From CAZUQH01 sp964622465 (lineage in GTDB: Bacteria > CG03 > CAZUQH01), in NCBI GenBank assembly GCA_964622465.1, contig CAZUQH010000011.1, positions 1 to 30,787 on the forward strand: a DNA stretch of 30,787 bases. Direction: 5' to 3'. This document shows, piece by piece, positions 15,788 through 24,475 of the stretch (position 1 is the stretch's first letter; each line of letters opens with the position of its first letter). The notes beneath the pieces are model-generated. The model was not told the DNA's origin. It saw only the letters and a program-made list of their open reading frames with translations, and ran no database searches. The position numbers were made by a program, and so were the translations under genes.

Positions 15788-15805
15788 GTGCGAGCAAGCT
15801 CGCAC
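15788..15805. repeat. Perfect palindrome upstream of the HIT gene
   Basis: GTGCGAGC-AA-GCTCGCAC, eight-base arms. It lies between the ligase/TPR gene and the HIT gene. It could act as a bidirectional hairpin (no T-run follows on the minus strand) or be another member of the dispersed palindromes. Confidence 0.6.
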
Positions 15806-15824
15806 ACTACAATATGACAATTGA

Positions 15825-17933
15825 CTACTTCTGCTGAAGATGGAGCACCTTCATCCAGGCATCCTGCGCTTCATCCGGGCGGTTCTGATTATTATAAAAC
15901 GTCGTAAGTGCACGCCAGGCATTCTCATCCTCCGGGTTTACCTGGGTTGCCTTACGATATGCCCACTCGGCGTTCTTATACTCTTTATCAAGAACGTACG
16001 TATTGCCAAGATTCGTCCACGCGGCTGCCGGCTCCCTCGGCCAGCGTGTTGCTTCAAGGAATATTTCCTTTGCTTTGTCGTTTTGCCTGGTCTGTATATA
16101 ACACCAGCCAAGCCGAAAATAAGTATACGGAAAAACAGGGTCAAGGTCAATATATCGTTTGAAATTCCATATCGCTTTTTCCCAGAGTTCTCTCTGGTCG
16201 TATCGTTTCAGGATATTCTGGTCCTGAGCTGCCTTCGCATACAAACTCCCTATCTGGTAATGACTTTGAACGTAGTTCGGCGCAAAACTTCTCAGTTCGT
16301 CATAACCAGCGAGTGCGCGTTCAAAATCGGTGCGCTGCTCACCTGATTTGTCTCCCCATTCAGGACGCTCTCTTAGTTCCATATCCCAACGGTCATTAAA
16401 CACGTTCCCCCTGAAATAGTAAGCCATGGCAAAGTGTGGATTGTACTTGTTAACTAAATCATAATGATAGAGCGCGTCGTTCCAGCGGCCAGTTTTTGAA
16501 AAAGCAATCGCTATGTTATGATGCATATCAGCTTTGAAGAACCGTGGAAAATAACCAAACGCGAGCCAGAGGCCAACCCCGAAAGTCAGAAGCTGTAACG
16601 CAAAACGCACACCTTCCGGCAATGCTTTCACGACAGGTTTCTCAGGATATACCTCGGAGTTACTGAAATGAGTTGCAAGACCGCCTATAATGCCGAGATA
16701 TAAATAGAAGAAGGTGCCTGAGGAAACAAAGCGGTGGTGAACGTCCGTGATGTTCTCAACCATAAATGCAATAAATCCGCTTATAAAAGCAATCAGATAA
16801 TATACCTGGACCGGCGTCTGTGTAGGGCCACGGGTCTTTGTTATAATAATTGGTTCAGATAGGCGCCTGTAACCAGCAAAAAGAATTGAAAAGATTGCCC
16901 ATAGATATATTGTAAAACCAATTATGCCGGTCTCGTACATTACCTCAAGATATTCATTGTGAGCATGGTCGGTTTCTGTGTTGTGCTTGCCTTCTATTAT
17001 GAATATCTGATGTCTGCGGTACTGCGGATAAACCGCCTTGAAACTACCGACACCGGTTCCAATCCAGGGATGCGCGTCTACCATTTCAACTGTTGAAAGA
17101 TATGTAAAAACACGGAAACGGAAGGAATTAATGTTTTTTGATAGATAATAACCGACAGCTATTACAGTGACCGCAACAAATGTAATCCCGCCAATCTTGA
17201 GGTATTTCCTTAATTTTTCCTGACCGGGAAATAAAAATCTACTCGCAAGCAATATTACTGTTACAAGGCCGCTTGCTATTGAAAGCATAGGGCCTTTGCT
17301 CATGCTCATAAACACATTTGCAGCAAGTATCCCGAGAATAATGACATATATCCAGTTGCGGGTTTTGAGGAAAAGGACTGCAACAATAGGGGCAACAAAT
17401 GCCATGAAAGCACCATAAAAACATGGGTTTCCAAAGGTTGAAAAAACCCTTTTGGAAAATGCACCTTTCCAGATGAACGGGTCAACACCAGCTGCCTGTA
17501 TAAACCCATAAAGTCCCGCAAGGAACGCAGCAATGACTACAAACCATACGAACTTATTGAGGTCCTGATGGTTTGAAAATTCAAAGAAAACAACAAGGAA
17601 CAGGCCGGTGTACAGGATTCTGCGAAGTATTTCGTCATAAGCAATACGCTGATATGACGAAAAGAACCAGTACGAAATCATATCAACGGCGAAAAGCGTA
17701 AGTACAGGAATGATTGCAAGCCATTGCTCTCTGGTCGGACGGAGTCCACCTTGTTCTATAAGACGCGCAATCCAGAACATTATGATGAGTGTGCCGAAGA
17801 TATGGAGAAGCGTGATTTTTATCTGGCAGGAATCATAGGTACGCAGGTAGAATAGGAGTACGAGCAGCAGAGCGAAAACTGGTAACAGATAAGAGATTAT
17901 TACGTGATAGGTTCGTACCAGCTGTTTGTTCAT
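15825..17933 (-). CDS. O-antigen ligase-type membrane protein with C-terminal TPR repeats
   Basis: 702 residues from the ATG at 17933. About eleven membrane spans fill residues 10-450. The Wzy_C/ligase signature is the periplasmic loop with GTGVGSFKAVYPQYRR and TDHAHNEYLEVMYETGIIGF. The last 230 residues are TPR units (for example AMAYYFRGNVF, AAAWTNLGNTYVLDKEYKNAEWAYRKA). Members join glycans to lipid A core or to proteins, or polymerise repeat units, at the periplasmic face; the TPR tail may bind partners. The start is uncertain: GAGG lies too close to this ATG, and an ATG at 17987 would add 18 residues encoded by a palindrome-bearing stretch. It lies directly behind the tRNA pair. Confidence 0.85.
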   Translation of the reverse strand: MNKQLVRTYHVIISYLLPVFALLLVLLFYLRTYDSCQIKITLLHIFGTLIIMFWIARLIEQGGLRPTREQWLAIIPVLTLFAVDMISYWFFSSYQRIAYDEILRRILYTGLFLVVFFEFSNHQDLNKFVWFVVIAAFLAGLYGFIQAAGVDPFIWKGAFSKRVFSTFGNPCFYGAFMAFVAPIVAVLFLKTRNWIYVIILGILAANVFMSMSKGPMLSIASGLVTVILLASRFLFPGQEKLRKYLKIGGITFVAVTVIAVGYYLSKNINSFRFRVFTYLSTVEMVDAHPWIGTGVGSFKAVYPQYRRHQIFIIEGKHNTETDHAHNEYLEVMYETGIIGFTIYLWAIFSILFAGYRRLSEPIIITKTRGPTQTPVQVYYLIAFISGFIAFMVENITDVHHRFVSSGTFFYLYLGIIGGLATHFSNSEVYPEKPVVKALPEGVRFALQLLTFGVGLWLAFGYFPRFFKADMHHNIAIAFSKTGRWNDALYHYDLVNKYNPHFAMAYYFRGNVFNDRWDMELRERPEWGDKSGEQRTDFERALAGYDELRSFAPNYVQSHYQIGSLYAKAAQDQNILKRYDQRELWEKAIWNFKRYIDLDPVFPYTYFRLGWCYIQTRQNDKAKEIFLEATRWPREPAAAWTNLGNTYVLDKEYKNAEWAYRKATQVNPEDENAWRALTTFYNNQNRPDEAQDAWMKVLHLQQK

Positions 17934-17961
17934 CCTCAAGTATTCTATATGACTTGCCGCC

Positions 17962-17977
17962 ACTCTAGCGTTAGAGT
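17962..17977. repeat. Short palindrome between tRNA-Thr and the ligase gene
   Basis: ACTCTA-GCGT-TAGAGT, six-base perfect arms. No T-run follows it on the minus strand, so it is not a convincing terminator. It may belong to the dispersed small repeats of this genome. Confidence 0.4.
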
Positions 17978-17991
17978 ATTTATGCATAACA

Positions 17992-18063
17992 AGCCGACGG
18001 CGCGACTTGAACGCGCGACCTAAGGTTTACGAAACCTTCGCTCTACCACTGAGCTACGCCGGC
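17992..18063 (-). tRNA. tRNA-Thr (anticodon CGT)
   Basis: The minus-strand cloverleaf is complete. The acceptor GCCGGCG pairs with CGTCGGC, the D stem is GCTC/GAGC, and the anticodon stem AAGGT/ACCTT holds loop TTCGTAA. The T arm is GCGCG-TTCAAGT-CGCGC. CGT reads ACG. No CCA is encoded. It lies 24 bases after tRNA-Phe in the same transcript. Confidence 0.95.
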
Positions 18064-18087
18064 AGAAAAGGCAATTATTCTTAAAAG

Positions 18088-18159
18088 TGCCACGGCAGGG
18101 AATCGAGCCCCGGACGCCGGCCTTTTCAGGGCCGCGCTCTACCTCTGAGCTACCGTGGC
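18088..18159 (-). tRNA. tRNA-Phe (anticodon GAA)
   Basis: The minus-strand cloverleaf has acceptor GCCACGG/CCGTGGC and discriminator A. The anticodon stem CGGCC/GGCCG holds loop CTGAAAA, and the T arm is CGGGG-CTCGATT-CCCTG. No CCA is encoded. It is the first gene of a two-tRNA transcript. Confidence 0.96.
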
Positions 18160-18184
18160 ACAAATAATGTTCATTTTGTGATGT

Positions 18185-18213
18185 ATAATACTAAAACCAC
18201 TGTGAGATGTCAA
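18185..18213 (-). promoter_or_regulatory. Sigma-70-type promoter of the tRNA-Phe/tRNA-Thr transcript
   Basis: TTGACA (18208-18213), a 17-base spacer, and TATTAT (18185-18190) on the minus strand. The -10 box ends about 25 bases before the tRNA-Phe 5' end, a normal leader for a tRNA transcript. Confidence 0.75.
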
Positions 18214-18217
18214 CCAA

Positions 18218-19182
18218 TTATGCAATAAACAACGCTGTTATGCCTGCTATGATACAATAGATGCCGAACCAGTGAAGGCGGCGGGTGCTCGCTGCCCGGA
18301 TGAGGAGTGTTATACAAAAATAACCGGTAATTGCTGCGGTGATGAAACCGGCGGCGTAACCGGGGACGCTGGCGGTTGTGAGGGACGAAATGTGACGGGA
18401 TTCAAGGACGAGCGCACCGAGGATTGCCGGCACAGAAAGTAAGAATGCGTAGCGGGGGGCGGACTGGCGGTCAAGGCCGAGCAGCAAGCCGCCTGCGATG
18501 GTTGAGCCGGAGCGTGATATTCCGGGGATGAGCGCTACTGACTGGAAAATGCCAACGAGGAAGCCGCGGCTTGCGCGGAACGCACCCAGCTGCTTGCGCT
18601 CGCGGACGGGGATAAAATCACCGAGAAACAAGAGTGCTGCAGTTATGAAAAGCGCTATTCCTACGGTATGAACACTGGAGAAAAGTGTTTCCACCCGGGA
18701 AGAAAACGCCAGTCCGGCTACCACAACCGGCAGCGTCCCTGCTATTACGAGCACGAGCACCCGCCGCATTTCCATCTCGCGCGGAGCAAGTTTTGCGCGT
18801 GGGCGCCAGTCAAAAAATGCCCTGACCATACCCAGAATATCCCGCCAGAAGTATACGAGCACCGCAACAAGAGTGCCTGCGTGCAGAGTAACGTCAAACA
18901 ACACGCCTGGCTGTGAAAATCCCGGTATGAGATGCTGGAAGATGACGAGATGGCCGCTTGAGGATACGGGCAGGAATTCAGTCAGCCCCTGAANNNNNNN
19001 NNNNNNNNNNNNNNNNNNNNNNNNNNNNNNNNNNNNNNNNNNNNNNNNNNNNNNNNNNNNNNNNNNNNNNNNNNNNNNNNNNNNNNNNNNNNNAAGATGA
19101 CGAGATGGCCGCTTGAGGATACGGGCAGGAATTCAGTCAGCCCCTGAACTACGCCAAGTATAACACTTTGCCAGATATTCAT
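18218..19182 (-). CDS. uppP: Undecaprenyl-diphosphatase (BacA/UppP), interrupted by an artificial gap
   Basis: The N run at 18994-19093 splits the gene, but the 55 bases before and after the gap are identical. Joining them once gives an unbroken frame of 269 residues, the normal length. It starts MNIWQSVILGVVQGLTEFLPVSSSGHLVIF and continues FQHLIPGFSQPGVLFDVTLHAG. The second family motif PGISRSGSTIAGGLLLGL is present, along with about eight membrane spans. The enzyme dephosphorylates undecaprenyl diphosphate to recycle the lipid carrier for peptidoglycan and surface glycans. The ATG at 19182 overlaps the stop of apgM (ATGA). It is complete in nature; only the assembly is broken. Confidence 0.95.
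18939..19148. other. Scaffold gap of 100 N with identical 55-base flanks
   Basis: Bases 18939-18993 and 19094-19148 are identical and surround exactly 100 N. This is the pattern left when two contigs that overlap by one 55-mer are scaffolded without merging. No sequence is missing; 155 bases should be removed. Confidence 0.93.
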
Positions 19183-20387
19183 GCGCCGAACTTTTTGAGG
19201 CGCAGCGCATTCGCAAGCATAAGAGGAATTACGTCCTTGGCTGACATAATCCCAAGCCCGCCAGAAGCACAATTCCGCTCAGTGAACCGTTTTGAGTTGT
19301 CAGAAACAATATATTTTGAGAGCAATAGCAACGGGCTCGGATGCCACGAATGCCCTTTCAACGGCGCAGGAGTCGAGTGGTCGCTGCCGACAACAAGCAC
19401 ATCCGGTTTCAACTCAAGCAACTCTGGCAGCCGGCCATCAACTTCTTCAATGATATGCGCCTTTCCGTCGCGGTTTCCGTCTTCTCCGTAGGAATCCGTC
19501 TTTTTGATATGCAGATAGAAAAAGTCATACTTATCCCAATTTTCAAGCAGTGTTTCAAACTCGCTCTCAATCGTATCGCCGGTAGGCACAACTTCCATCC
19601 CTACGAGACGCGCAAGGCCGCGGTACATGGGATAGTTCGCAATAGCAGCAGCGCGTACTTTATTTATCTCGCCGAACTTTGGAATATCCGGGTACTGAGC
19701 AAACCCGCGCAGAAGTACTGTGTTCGCAGGACGGGAGCGTTTCAGGATTTCATTTGTCTGCTTCACAAATTCATCAACAAGTTTTGCTGTCCCCGCCGCA
19801 TCCTGCTTCAACGGCTGCACGTTCAATGCCTTTACTCCTGTTTTCTGAGGGTCTGTATCAGCGATATCGCCACACAGCCCTTCGCCTCTAAAAACAACAA
19901 CGAATCTGTGCTCCTTCACGCTCCTTATTATAACTTCGGCATTCCCGATTTTCTTTATCCTGTCTGACATCATTGCACACAATTTTTGATTCTCTTCGGT
20001 AGAAAGACGGCCAGCGCGCCGGTCAACTATAATGCCATTGTCATCCATTGCTGCGAAGTTCCCTCTTGCCGCAACGTCAGAACTGCCAAGTTCCATATCT
20101 ATGCCGAGCGCCTCAAGCACGCCACGGCCAATTAAATTCTTAATAGGGTCATAACCAAAGAGCCCGAGATGCCCTGGCCCGCTGCCTGGCGTAATTCCTA
20201 TTGCTACAGGGACAGTCATACCGAGTACTGACGACTGTGTAAGCCGGTCAAAATTCGGCGTGTGCGCCTTCTCAAGTGCGGTCTTTCCGTCTTTTCCAGG
20301 TAAATCGCCTAATCCGTCCATCACAAGCAGAACCATTTTTGTATTATTTTCAATTGCAAGTTGTTTAACAAGTCCCTGTCTTGTCAT
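19179..20387 (-). CDS. apgM: 2,3-bisphosphoglycerate-independent phosphoglycerate mutase, archaeal type (ApgM)
   Basis: 402 residues from the ATG at 20387, with GGAGG seven bases upstream. Alkaline-phosphatase-fold marks are LLVMDGLGDLP (metal Asp), ITPGSGPGHLGLFGYDP (family signature), HIKKTDSYGEDGN, and VVGSDHSTPAPLKGHSWHPSP (metal ligands). It interconverts 3- and 2-phosphoglycerate in glycolysis and gluconeogenesis, using Mn2+ or similar metals, without a 2,3-bisphosphoglycerate cofactor. This branch is common in archaea and in several deep bacterial lineages. It overlaps uppP at its end. Confidence 0.95.
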   Translation of the reverse strand: MTRQGLVKQLAIENNTKMVLLVMDGLGDLPGKDGKTALEKAHTPNFDRLTQSSVLGMTVPVAIGITPGSGPGHLGLFGYDPIKNLIGRGVLEALGIDMELGSSDVAARGNFAAMDDNGIIVDRRAGRLSTEENQKLCAMMSDRIKKIGNAEVIIRSVKEHRFVVVFRGEGLCGDIADTDPQKTGVKALNVQPLKQDAAGTAKLVDEFVKQTNEILKRSRPANTVLLRGFAQYPDIPKFGEINKVRAAAIANYPMYRGLARLVGMEVVPTGDTIESEFETLLENWDKYDFFYLHIKKTDSYGEDGNRDGKAHIIEEVDGRLPELLELKPDVLVVGSDHSTPAPLKGHSWHPSPLLLLSKYIVSDNSKRFTERNCASGGLGIMSAKDVIPLMLANALRLKKFGA

Positions 20388-20411
20388 TTTGTGCCTCCAG
20401 TTATATGGGAT

Positions 20412-20446
20412 GAGATTGCTTCGTCACTACGTTCCTCGCAATGACA
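20412..20446. repeat. Dispersed repeat of the GATTGCTTCGTC...CTCGCAATGACA type
   Basis: GAGATTGCTTCGTC and CTCGCAATGACA surround a short centre, giving an imperfect inverted repeat between the metallopeptidase stop and the apgM start. This is a widespread small repeat of many bacterial genomes, often mistranslated as CHCEERSDEAI. Its two ends reappear around the palindrome inserted in aspS. Confidence 0.75.
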
Positions 20447-20448
20447 GC

Positions 20449-21917
20449 CTACTTTCCAAGAATTATACTTAATGCTTTCTGCTCCCGTTCAAGCTTCTGC
20501 TCATCACCTNNNNNNNNNNNNNNNNNNNNNNNNNNNNNNNNNNNNNNNNNNNNNNNNNNNNNNNNNNNNNNNNNNNNNNNNNNNNNNNNNNNNNNNNNNN
20601 NNNNNNNNNTCCAAGAATTATACTTAATGCTTTCTGCTCCCGTTCAAGCTTCTGCTCATCACCTTTCCATTTATATAGCGTCACAAGCTGACGATGCACG
20701 TGCGGATTGAAAGGATTTACCTGAATTGCATGTTCGTACTGAACGATTGCATCATCATATTCGCCAAGACGCATAAGAACGTCACCATAATCAGGATAAG
20801 CACGACCGTAATTCGGCGCAACCTGCGCAATCTCCTCGTACTGTTTTTTTGCCTCTTCGAATAATGCTTCCTCTGCGTACGACTTAGCAATTTTTGCAAG
20901 GACTACCGGATTATATCGCTCTTCTTCAAGTGCTTTTTTATACTCCTCCCTTGCTATGTCCGGCTTACCAAATTGCCTGAGTTTATCACCAATCCGTACG
21001 TAATCCTGAACATCTAGCGGTACATACTCACTGATCTCGTCTATTACTTCATCACGTTCTTTCAAATGCAGCCTCCTTATCCTTAAGCCGGGAAAATCTT
21101 TAAGTTCAAGCGACAAGATATATTTGCGCCACTCGCACTCAATATGTTTCTGGCTCAGTCCTATCGCAGTTTTAAATGCGCGGTCTTTATTTGTCTGACG
21201 GCTAAGCTCTGCCAGGATTTCCGGTATCGCACTTATTCCCCAGCGTTTAACTATCCACTCCAGAGCGCTCTTCACTTCAGCATAAGCAAGCGATACCTCT
21301 TCGGGAGTATCAAGCGTAGGCATTCCGCGTCTCATTTTATAAAAAGAAACGAAGCTGCCTGACTTGCTCGCATTATACAGAAGTTTCTCGTCAAGTGCAA
21401 GCATCGGAGCCGTTGTCGTGCTGCGCCACATAACTTCAAAAGAATGCGCGAGTGCCTCGTGAAGCCATAACGGGCAGCGGTAATTAGTCCTTGCGTTTAT
21501 AAGGAAGTGAGTATACTCGTGAGTTACAGTGTCAAGCCAGGAATATCCAAAAGCAAGCGCCTCAGGTGTAAGAAGCATCACTCTGCCATACCTGCAAATA
21601 CCTATTGCATTAGATACCTCTATTTCTTTATCTGACAGGCCTGACGCGCGCTGAAACGACTCTCTGTCTGGATATATCTGCACAAGGACTGGTTTGTCAT
21701 AATGAACACCAAGCACCTCTTCAAGCCGGGGTCTTGCACTTTCCAGCGCATCAAGCGCATAATCCACAAGCACCTTATCCCTGCCCTGTACCTGGATAAC
21801 AAAATGCTCGCTCTGAAACGTCTCAAATACCGGTTCTTCTGCTTCGGGTCCGGAAACAAACAGAAAAAAACCAGCTACAAGCGCAAGAATGAGTGTGCAT
21901 CTTGCTTGTCTCATCAT
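20449..21917 (-). CDS. Secreted MA-family (gluzincin-like) metallopeptidase with TPR repeats, interrupted by an artificial gap
   Basis: After collapsing the duplicated 55 bases and 100 N at 20455-20664 the frame runs unbroken to TAG at 20449 and ends ALSIILGK. This gives 437 residues from the ATG at 21917 (a second ATG follows at once). A signal peptide (TLILALVAGFFLFVSG) comes first. Peptidase zinc motif HEYTHFLIN is near residue 140 and LHEALAHSFE lies about 25 residues later. The C-terminal 130 residues are TPR units (YGRAYPDYGDVLMRLGEYDD, AIQVNPFNPHVHRQLVTLYK). Probably an exported zinc peptidase; the target is unknown. The Shine-Dalgarno is weak. The upstream gene stops 84 bases before it. 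Confidence 0.87.
20455..20664. other. Scaffold gap of 100 N with identical 55-base flanks
   Basis: Bases 20455-20509 and 20610-20664 are identical around 100 N (20510-20609). As at the first gap, the contig ends overlap by 55 bases and nothing is missing. The artefact shifts the apparent reading frame of the peptidase C-terminus. Confidence 0.93.
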
Positions 21918-22000
21918 GGTCTGTTTTTTCTGCAAAACATCAGCATCGTGTGTTATTGTACTTGCGCAGGAACCTGTGGAAGGAGCTGGATACCAGGACA

Positions 22001-23284
22001 CTAGAATAGAACACTAAGGCCGGCCAGCAACTGCGTAGATTCTAGATTCAGAGAGTCGTCTTCGTCCGTTATATCTCTGTCAAAAGACACCATGTTAGTG
22101 TACCACTTTACTTCAACAAAAAGACTTATGTCATTCCCCATGCGGATTCTCAAACCAACCGGAAGGCACATATTAAAGCCCACTTCAGTATCTTTTGTTG
22201 GCGATGAGAACGTAGTTGATTTTGTATACCCTTTCAGATATGGGGACTCAATGGAGTTAAAAGTAAAACCAGCTCCTATCCCGAAATAGGGGTCAACTAT
22301 GCCAATTGGGATTCTCATCAGTAAATCCCCGCCGAGCAGAAGAGACCTGACTGTCAGATAGTCACTCGTAGTAAAAGTAAAATCGCCGAAGTCAACGCCA
22401 TCCAGGTCAAACCTGATTTCCTGGGGGACAATATTGTGAGACCCATAAGAAATTTCTATGTCCCCTCCGATAATGCCGCTGAATCCTCCTATTCTCAAGC
22501 CAAATGGTATTGAACTGTGGGTTTCCAGATCGGTCCAGCTTATTGAAGTGAAAATATAATCGGAATCGTCGCCTATATTAACATAAACCCAATTAGCGTA
22601 CATCTTCTTAGAGCGTTCGAATCTAAGGTCCATCTTAGCTGTGCTGTAACCAGTAAAAAAATCTACAAAACTGTAACTTCCTCCGGCAGGACCCGCCGTT
22701 TCACCGTACTGCATGACTTGCGGCTGCTGGGTATAAGCGGGTTGCCCGGGTTTATAGGGCGCAGCCGCACCCGGTGCACCCTCCCAGTCCTGGTCAACTA
22801 TCACGCTTGATGCGACAATTGCTTCTGCTGTTTCGGTCCTGATAAGACGGGCGTTTATTTCAACCTTCCCTGTCCCGGCTGGAAGCAAACTCCCTGCTAT
22901 TATTGCCTCTACTCCGAGCACTTTACCAAGTTCCTTTGCAGAATCCGGGTCTATAACACCCGAAATCTGAAGTTTCAATTCTCCTACAACCTTATCAAGT
23001 AAGCTACGCTCAATAACAGTAAACTTTTTCAGTTTGATAATACGCGTAGTGAGCCGCTCTGCAATTATCATTCCTCCGCTGGACTCGCGGTTATCAACAT
23101 ATGCGAATGGAAGAATCGCAATCTTCCGGTTTGTCAGTTCAGATGCCCCTTCTGAGAGTTCTTTAGCCAATTTAGCATAACTATCCACAGCTGCTGCCGC
23201 TATAACCGGAAGCAACGTGGTGAACGCCAATACCAAAACAATATATTTCAATGGCAAATTGCAAATGGTACGCTTATCTTTCAT
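22001..23284 (-). CDS. FlgO-domain protein fused to an outer-membrane beta-barrel
   Basis: 427 residues from the ATG at 23284, with a run of seven G just upstream as Shine-Dalgarno. A signal peptide (residues 13-32) is followed by a FlgO/CsgG-like domain (NRKIAILPFAY ... AERLTTRIIKLKKFTVIERSLL ... LGVEAIIAGSL), to about residue 165. A Pro/Gln/Gly linker (PYKPGQPAYTQQPQ) leads to a C-terminal half of alternating amphipathic strands ending in Phe (LLAGLSVLF), typical of an eight- or ten-stranded barrel. The fusion suggests a periplasmic sensing or assembly module tethered to the outer membrane. It has its own promoter. The FlgO name does not imply a flagellum; none is seen here. Confidence 0.82.
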   Translation of the reverse strand: MKDKRTICNLPLKYIVLVLAFTTLLPVIAAAAVDSYAKLAKELSEGASELTNRKIAILPFAYVDNRESSGGMIIAERLTTRIIKLKKFTVIERSLLDKVVGELKLQISGVIDPDSAKELGKVLGVEAIIAGSLLPAGTGKVEINARLIRTETAEAIVASSVIVDQDWEGAPGAAAPYKPGQPAYTQQPQVMQYGETAGPAGGSYSFVDFFTGYSTAKMDLRFERSKKMYANWVYVNIGDDSDYIFTSISWTDLETHSSIPFGLRIGGFSGIIGGDIEISYGSHNIVPQEIRFDLDGVDFGDFTFTTSDYLTVRSLLLGGDLLMRIPIGIVDPYFGIGAGFTFNSIESPYLKGYTKSTTFSSPTKDTEVGFNMCLPVGLRIRMGNDISLFVEVKWYTNMVSFDRDITDEDDSLNLESTQLLAGLSVLF

Positions 23285-23344
23285 TGTCCCCCCCTATAAT
23301 AAGGGCCATTCTCACGGATGCCCGTGCAAAAAACAAGTGCCATA

Positions 23345-23373
23345 ATTGTAGCAAAAGTGCGCTAAAAGGTCAA
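23345..23373 (-). promoter_or_regulatory. Sigma-70-type promoter of the FlgO/beta-barrel gene
   Basis: TTGACC (23368-23373), a 17-base spacer, and TACAAT (23345-23350) on the minus strand. The start codon is about 60 bases downstream. The leader holds a small hairpin CACGG-ATGC-CCGTG (23313-23326). Confidence 0.72.
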
Positions 23374-23395
23374 TTTTATCACCCCGGCGATGCAA

Positions 23396-24463
23396 TTATT
23401 GCACATTACTTCCGGTTGTCTTCTGCATGTACAGCGTCTGGGTGGGATATGCGAATTCTACACCGCGCTTTTCGAGTTCGCTCTTGAGTTTGAAGTTGAT
23501 TTCCTGCTGGACGTCCATATACACATTGTAGTCAGCGCTCATTACGTAATAGACCACCTCAAACACCAAACTGAAATTACCATATTCAAAGAAATGAGCG
23601 CGGTCGAAGACAGTATCTTTTACCCCCTCTATAATCTTCTTTACCACTCCGGGTATTTCTTTTAATTGCCCTTGAGTCGTCTGGTAGGTAACTCCAAACC
23701 TGAATACAACCCTGCGCTTTTGCATTCTCTTGTAATTGCGTATCCTGGAGCCGGTAAGGTCTGCGTTCGAAAACACAAGTTGTTCGCCGCCAAGCGAGCG
23801 GACACGCGTGGTCTTGATTCCGATATGCTCAATCGTCCCGAGAAAATCCCCTACGATTATAAAATCGCCTATTTCAAACGGCTTGTCAAAGAATATCGCA
23901 AAATAACTGAACAAATCCCCGAGAATTGCCTGAGCTGCGAGAGCAATTGCAACGCCGCCGATGCCAAGACCTGCAATAAGCGCGGATATCTTGATGCCAA
24001 GATTATCCAGGAGAACTACGATAGCAAGGCCCCATACAACCACTTTTATCACTGTAAGTATCCCTGCGAAGCCCTGCTTTCTGGCTACGTCTTCTTCTTT
24101 CTTTGCCCAGTATGATTCAATAGCATAAGCAATTATCGCAAGAATGAAACGCACGCCAAAGATGGTAAGAAGCACCAGGCCAAGGACGTCTATAACTTTT
24201 GCCAGGCCTGGATTCAGAGTCAGGGGACGGATTGCAAGATAGAAAGCACCGAAATAAAGGAGAGGGAGCAGTGTCTTTTCAACGGCGCGAATCACGGCAT
24301 CATCAAAACCAGCAGGGGCTTTCCGGGCCCATTTTTTGAGCTGCACCATTATAATCCTTTTGAATATTCCTATAACGGCGATAGCAACGACAAAAATACC
24401 AATGCAGATAAAGTAGCTAAGAATACTATTGCCCCAGAACACCTGACCTAAAAAGTTATTCAT
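23396..24463 (-). CDS. Small-conductance mechanosensitive channel (MscS family)
   Basis: 355 residues. Five membrane spans are visible; the last is the pore helix GLGIGGVAIALAAQAILGDL, followed by the MscS core FAIFFDKPFEIGDFIIVGDFLGTIEHIGIKTTRVRS and the beta domain SNADLTGSRIRNYKR. The cytoplasmic alpha/beta domain runs to the C-terminus. It opens under membrane tension to release solutes during hypo-osmotic shock. The ATG at 24463 has GGGGGGAG seven bases upstream and lies 12 bases after the preceding gene's stop, so it belongs to the transcript with the DsbD-like and CsgG-like genes. The downstream gene has its own promoter. Confidence 0.95.
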   Translation of the reverse strand: MNNFLGQVFWGNSILSYFICIGIFVVAIAVIGIFKRIIMVQLKKWARKAPAGFDDAVIRAVEKTLLPLLYFGAFYLAIRPLTLNPGLAKVIDVLGLVLLTIFGVRFILAIIAYAIESYWAKKEEDVARKQGFAGILTVIKVVVWGLAIVVLLDNLGIKISALIAGLGIGGVAIALAAQAILGDLFSYFAIFFDKPFEIGDFIIVGDFLGTIEHIGIKTTRVRSLGGEQLVFSNADLTGSRIRNYKRMQKRRVVFRFGVTYQTTQGQLKEIPGVVKKIIEGVKDTVFDRAHFFEYGNFSLVFEVVYYVMSADYNVYMDVQQEINFKLKSELEKRGVEFAYPTQTLYMQKTTGSNVQ

Positions 24464-24475
24464 TTTACTCCCCCC

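Noticed and set aside
15739..15807. N-terminal extension of the HIT protein (from 15807)
   Set aside because: The extra codons lie in a palindrome and the ATG at 15738 has a better start context and the family-typical N-terminus.
18218..18904. Separate truncated UppP starting at an internal codon
   Set aside because: The apparent truncation comes only from the N gap; the joined sequence gives the full enzyme.
20610..20664. True 55-base duplication in the metallopeptidase gene
   Set aside because: Same length and exact placement around 100 N as in the other gap, so an assembly artefact is far more likely than biology.
23313..23326. CACGG-ATGC-CCGTG hairpin as a transcription terminator
   Set aside because: It lies in the leader of the FlgO/barrel gene after its promoter and has no T-run on the transcribed strand.
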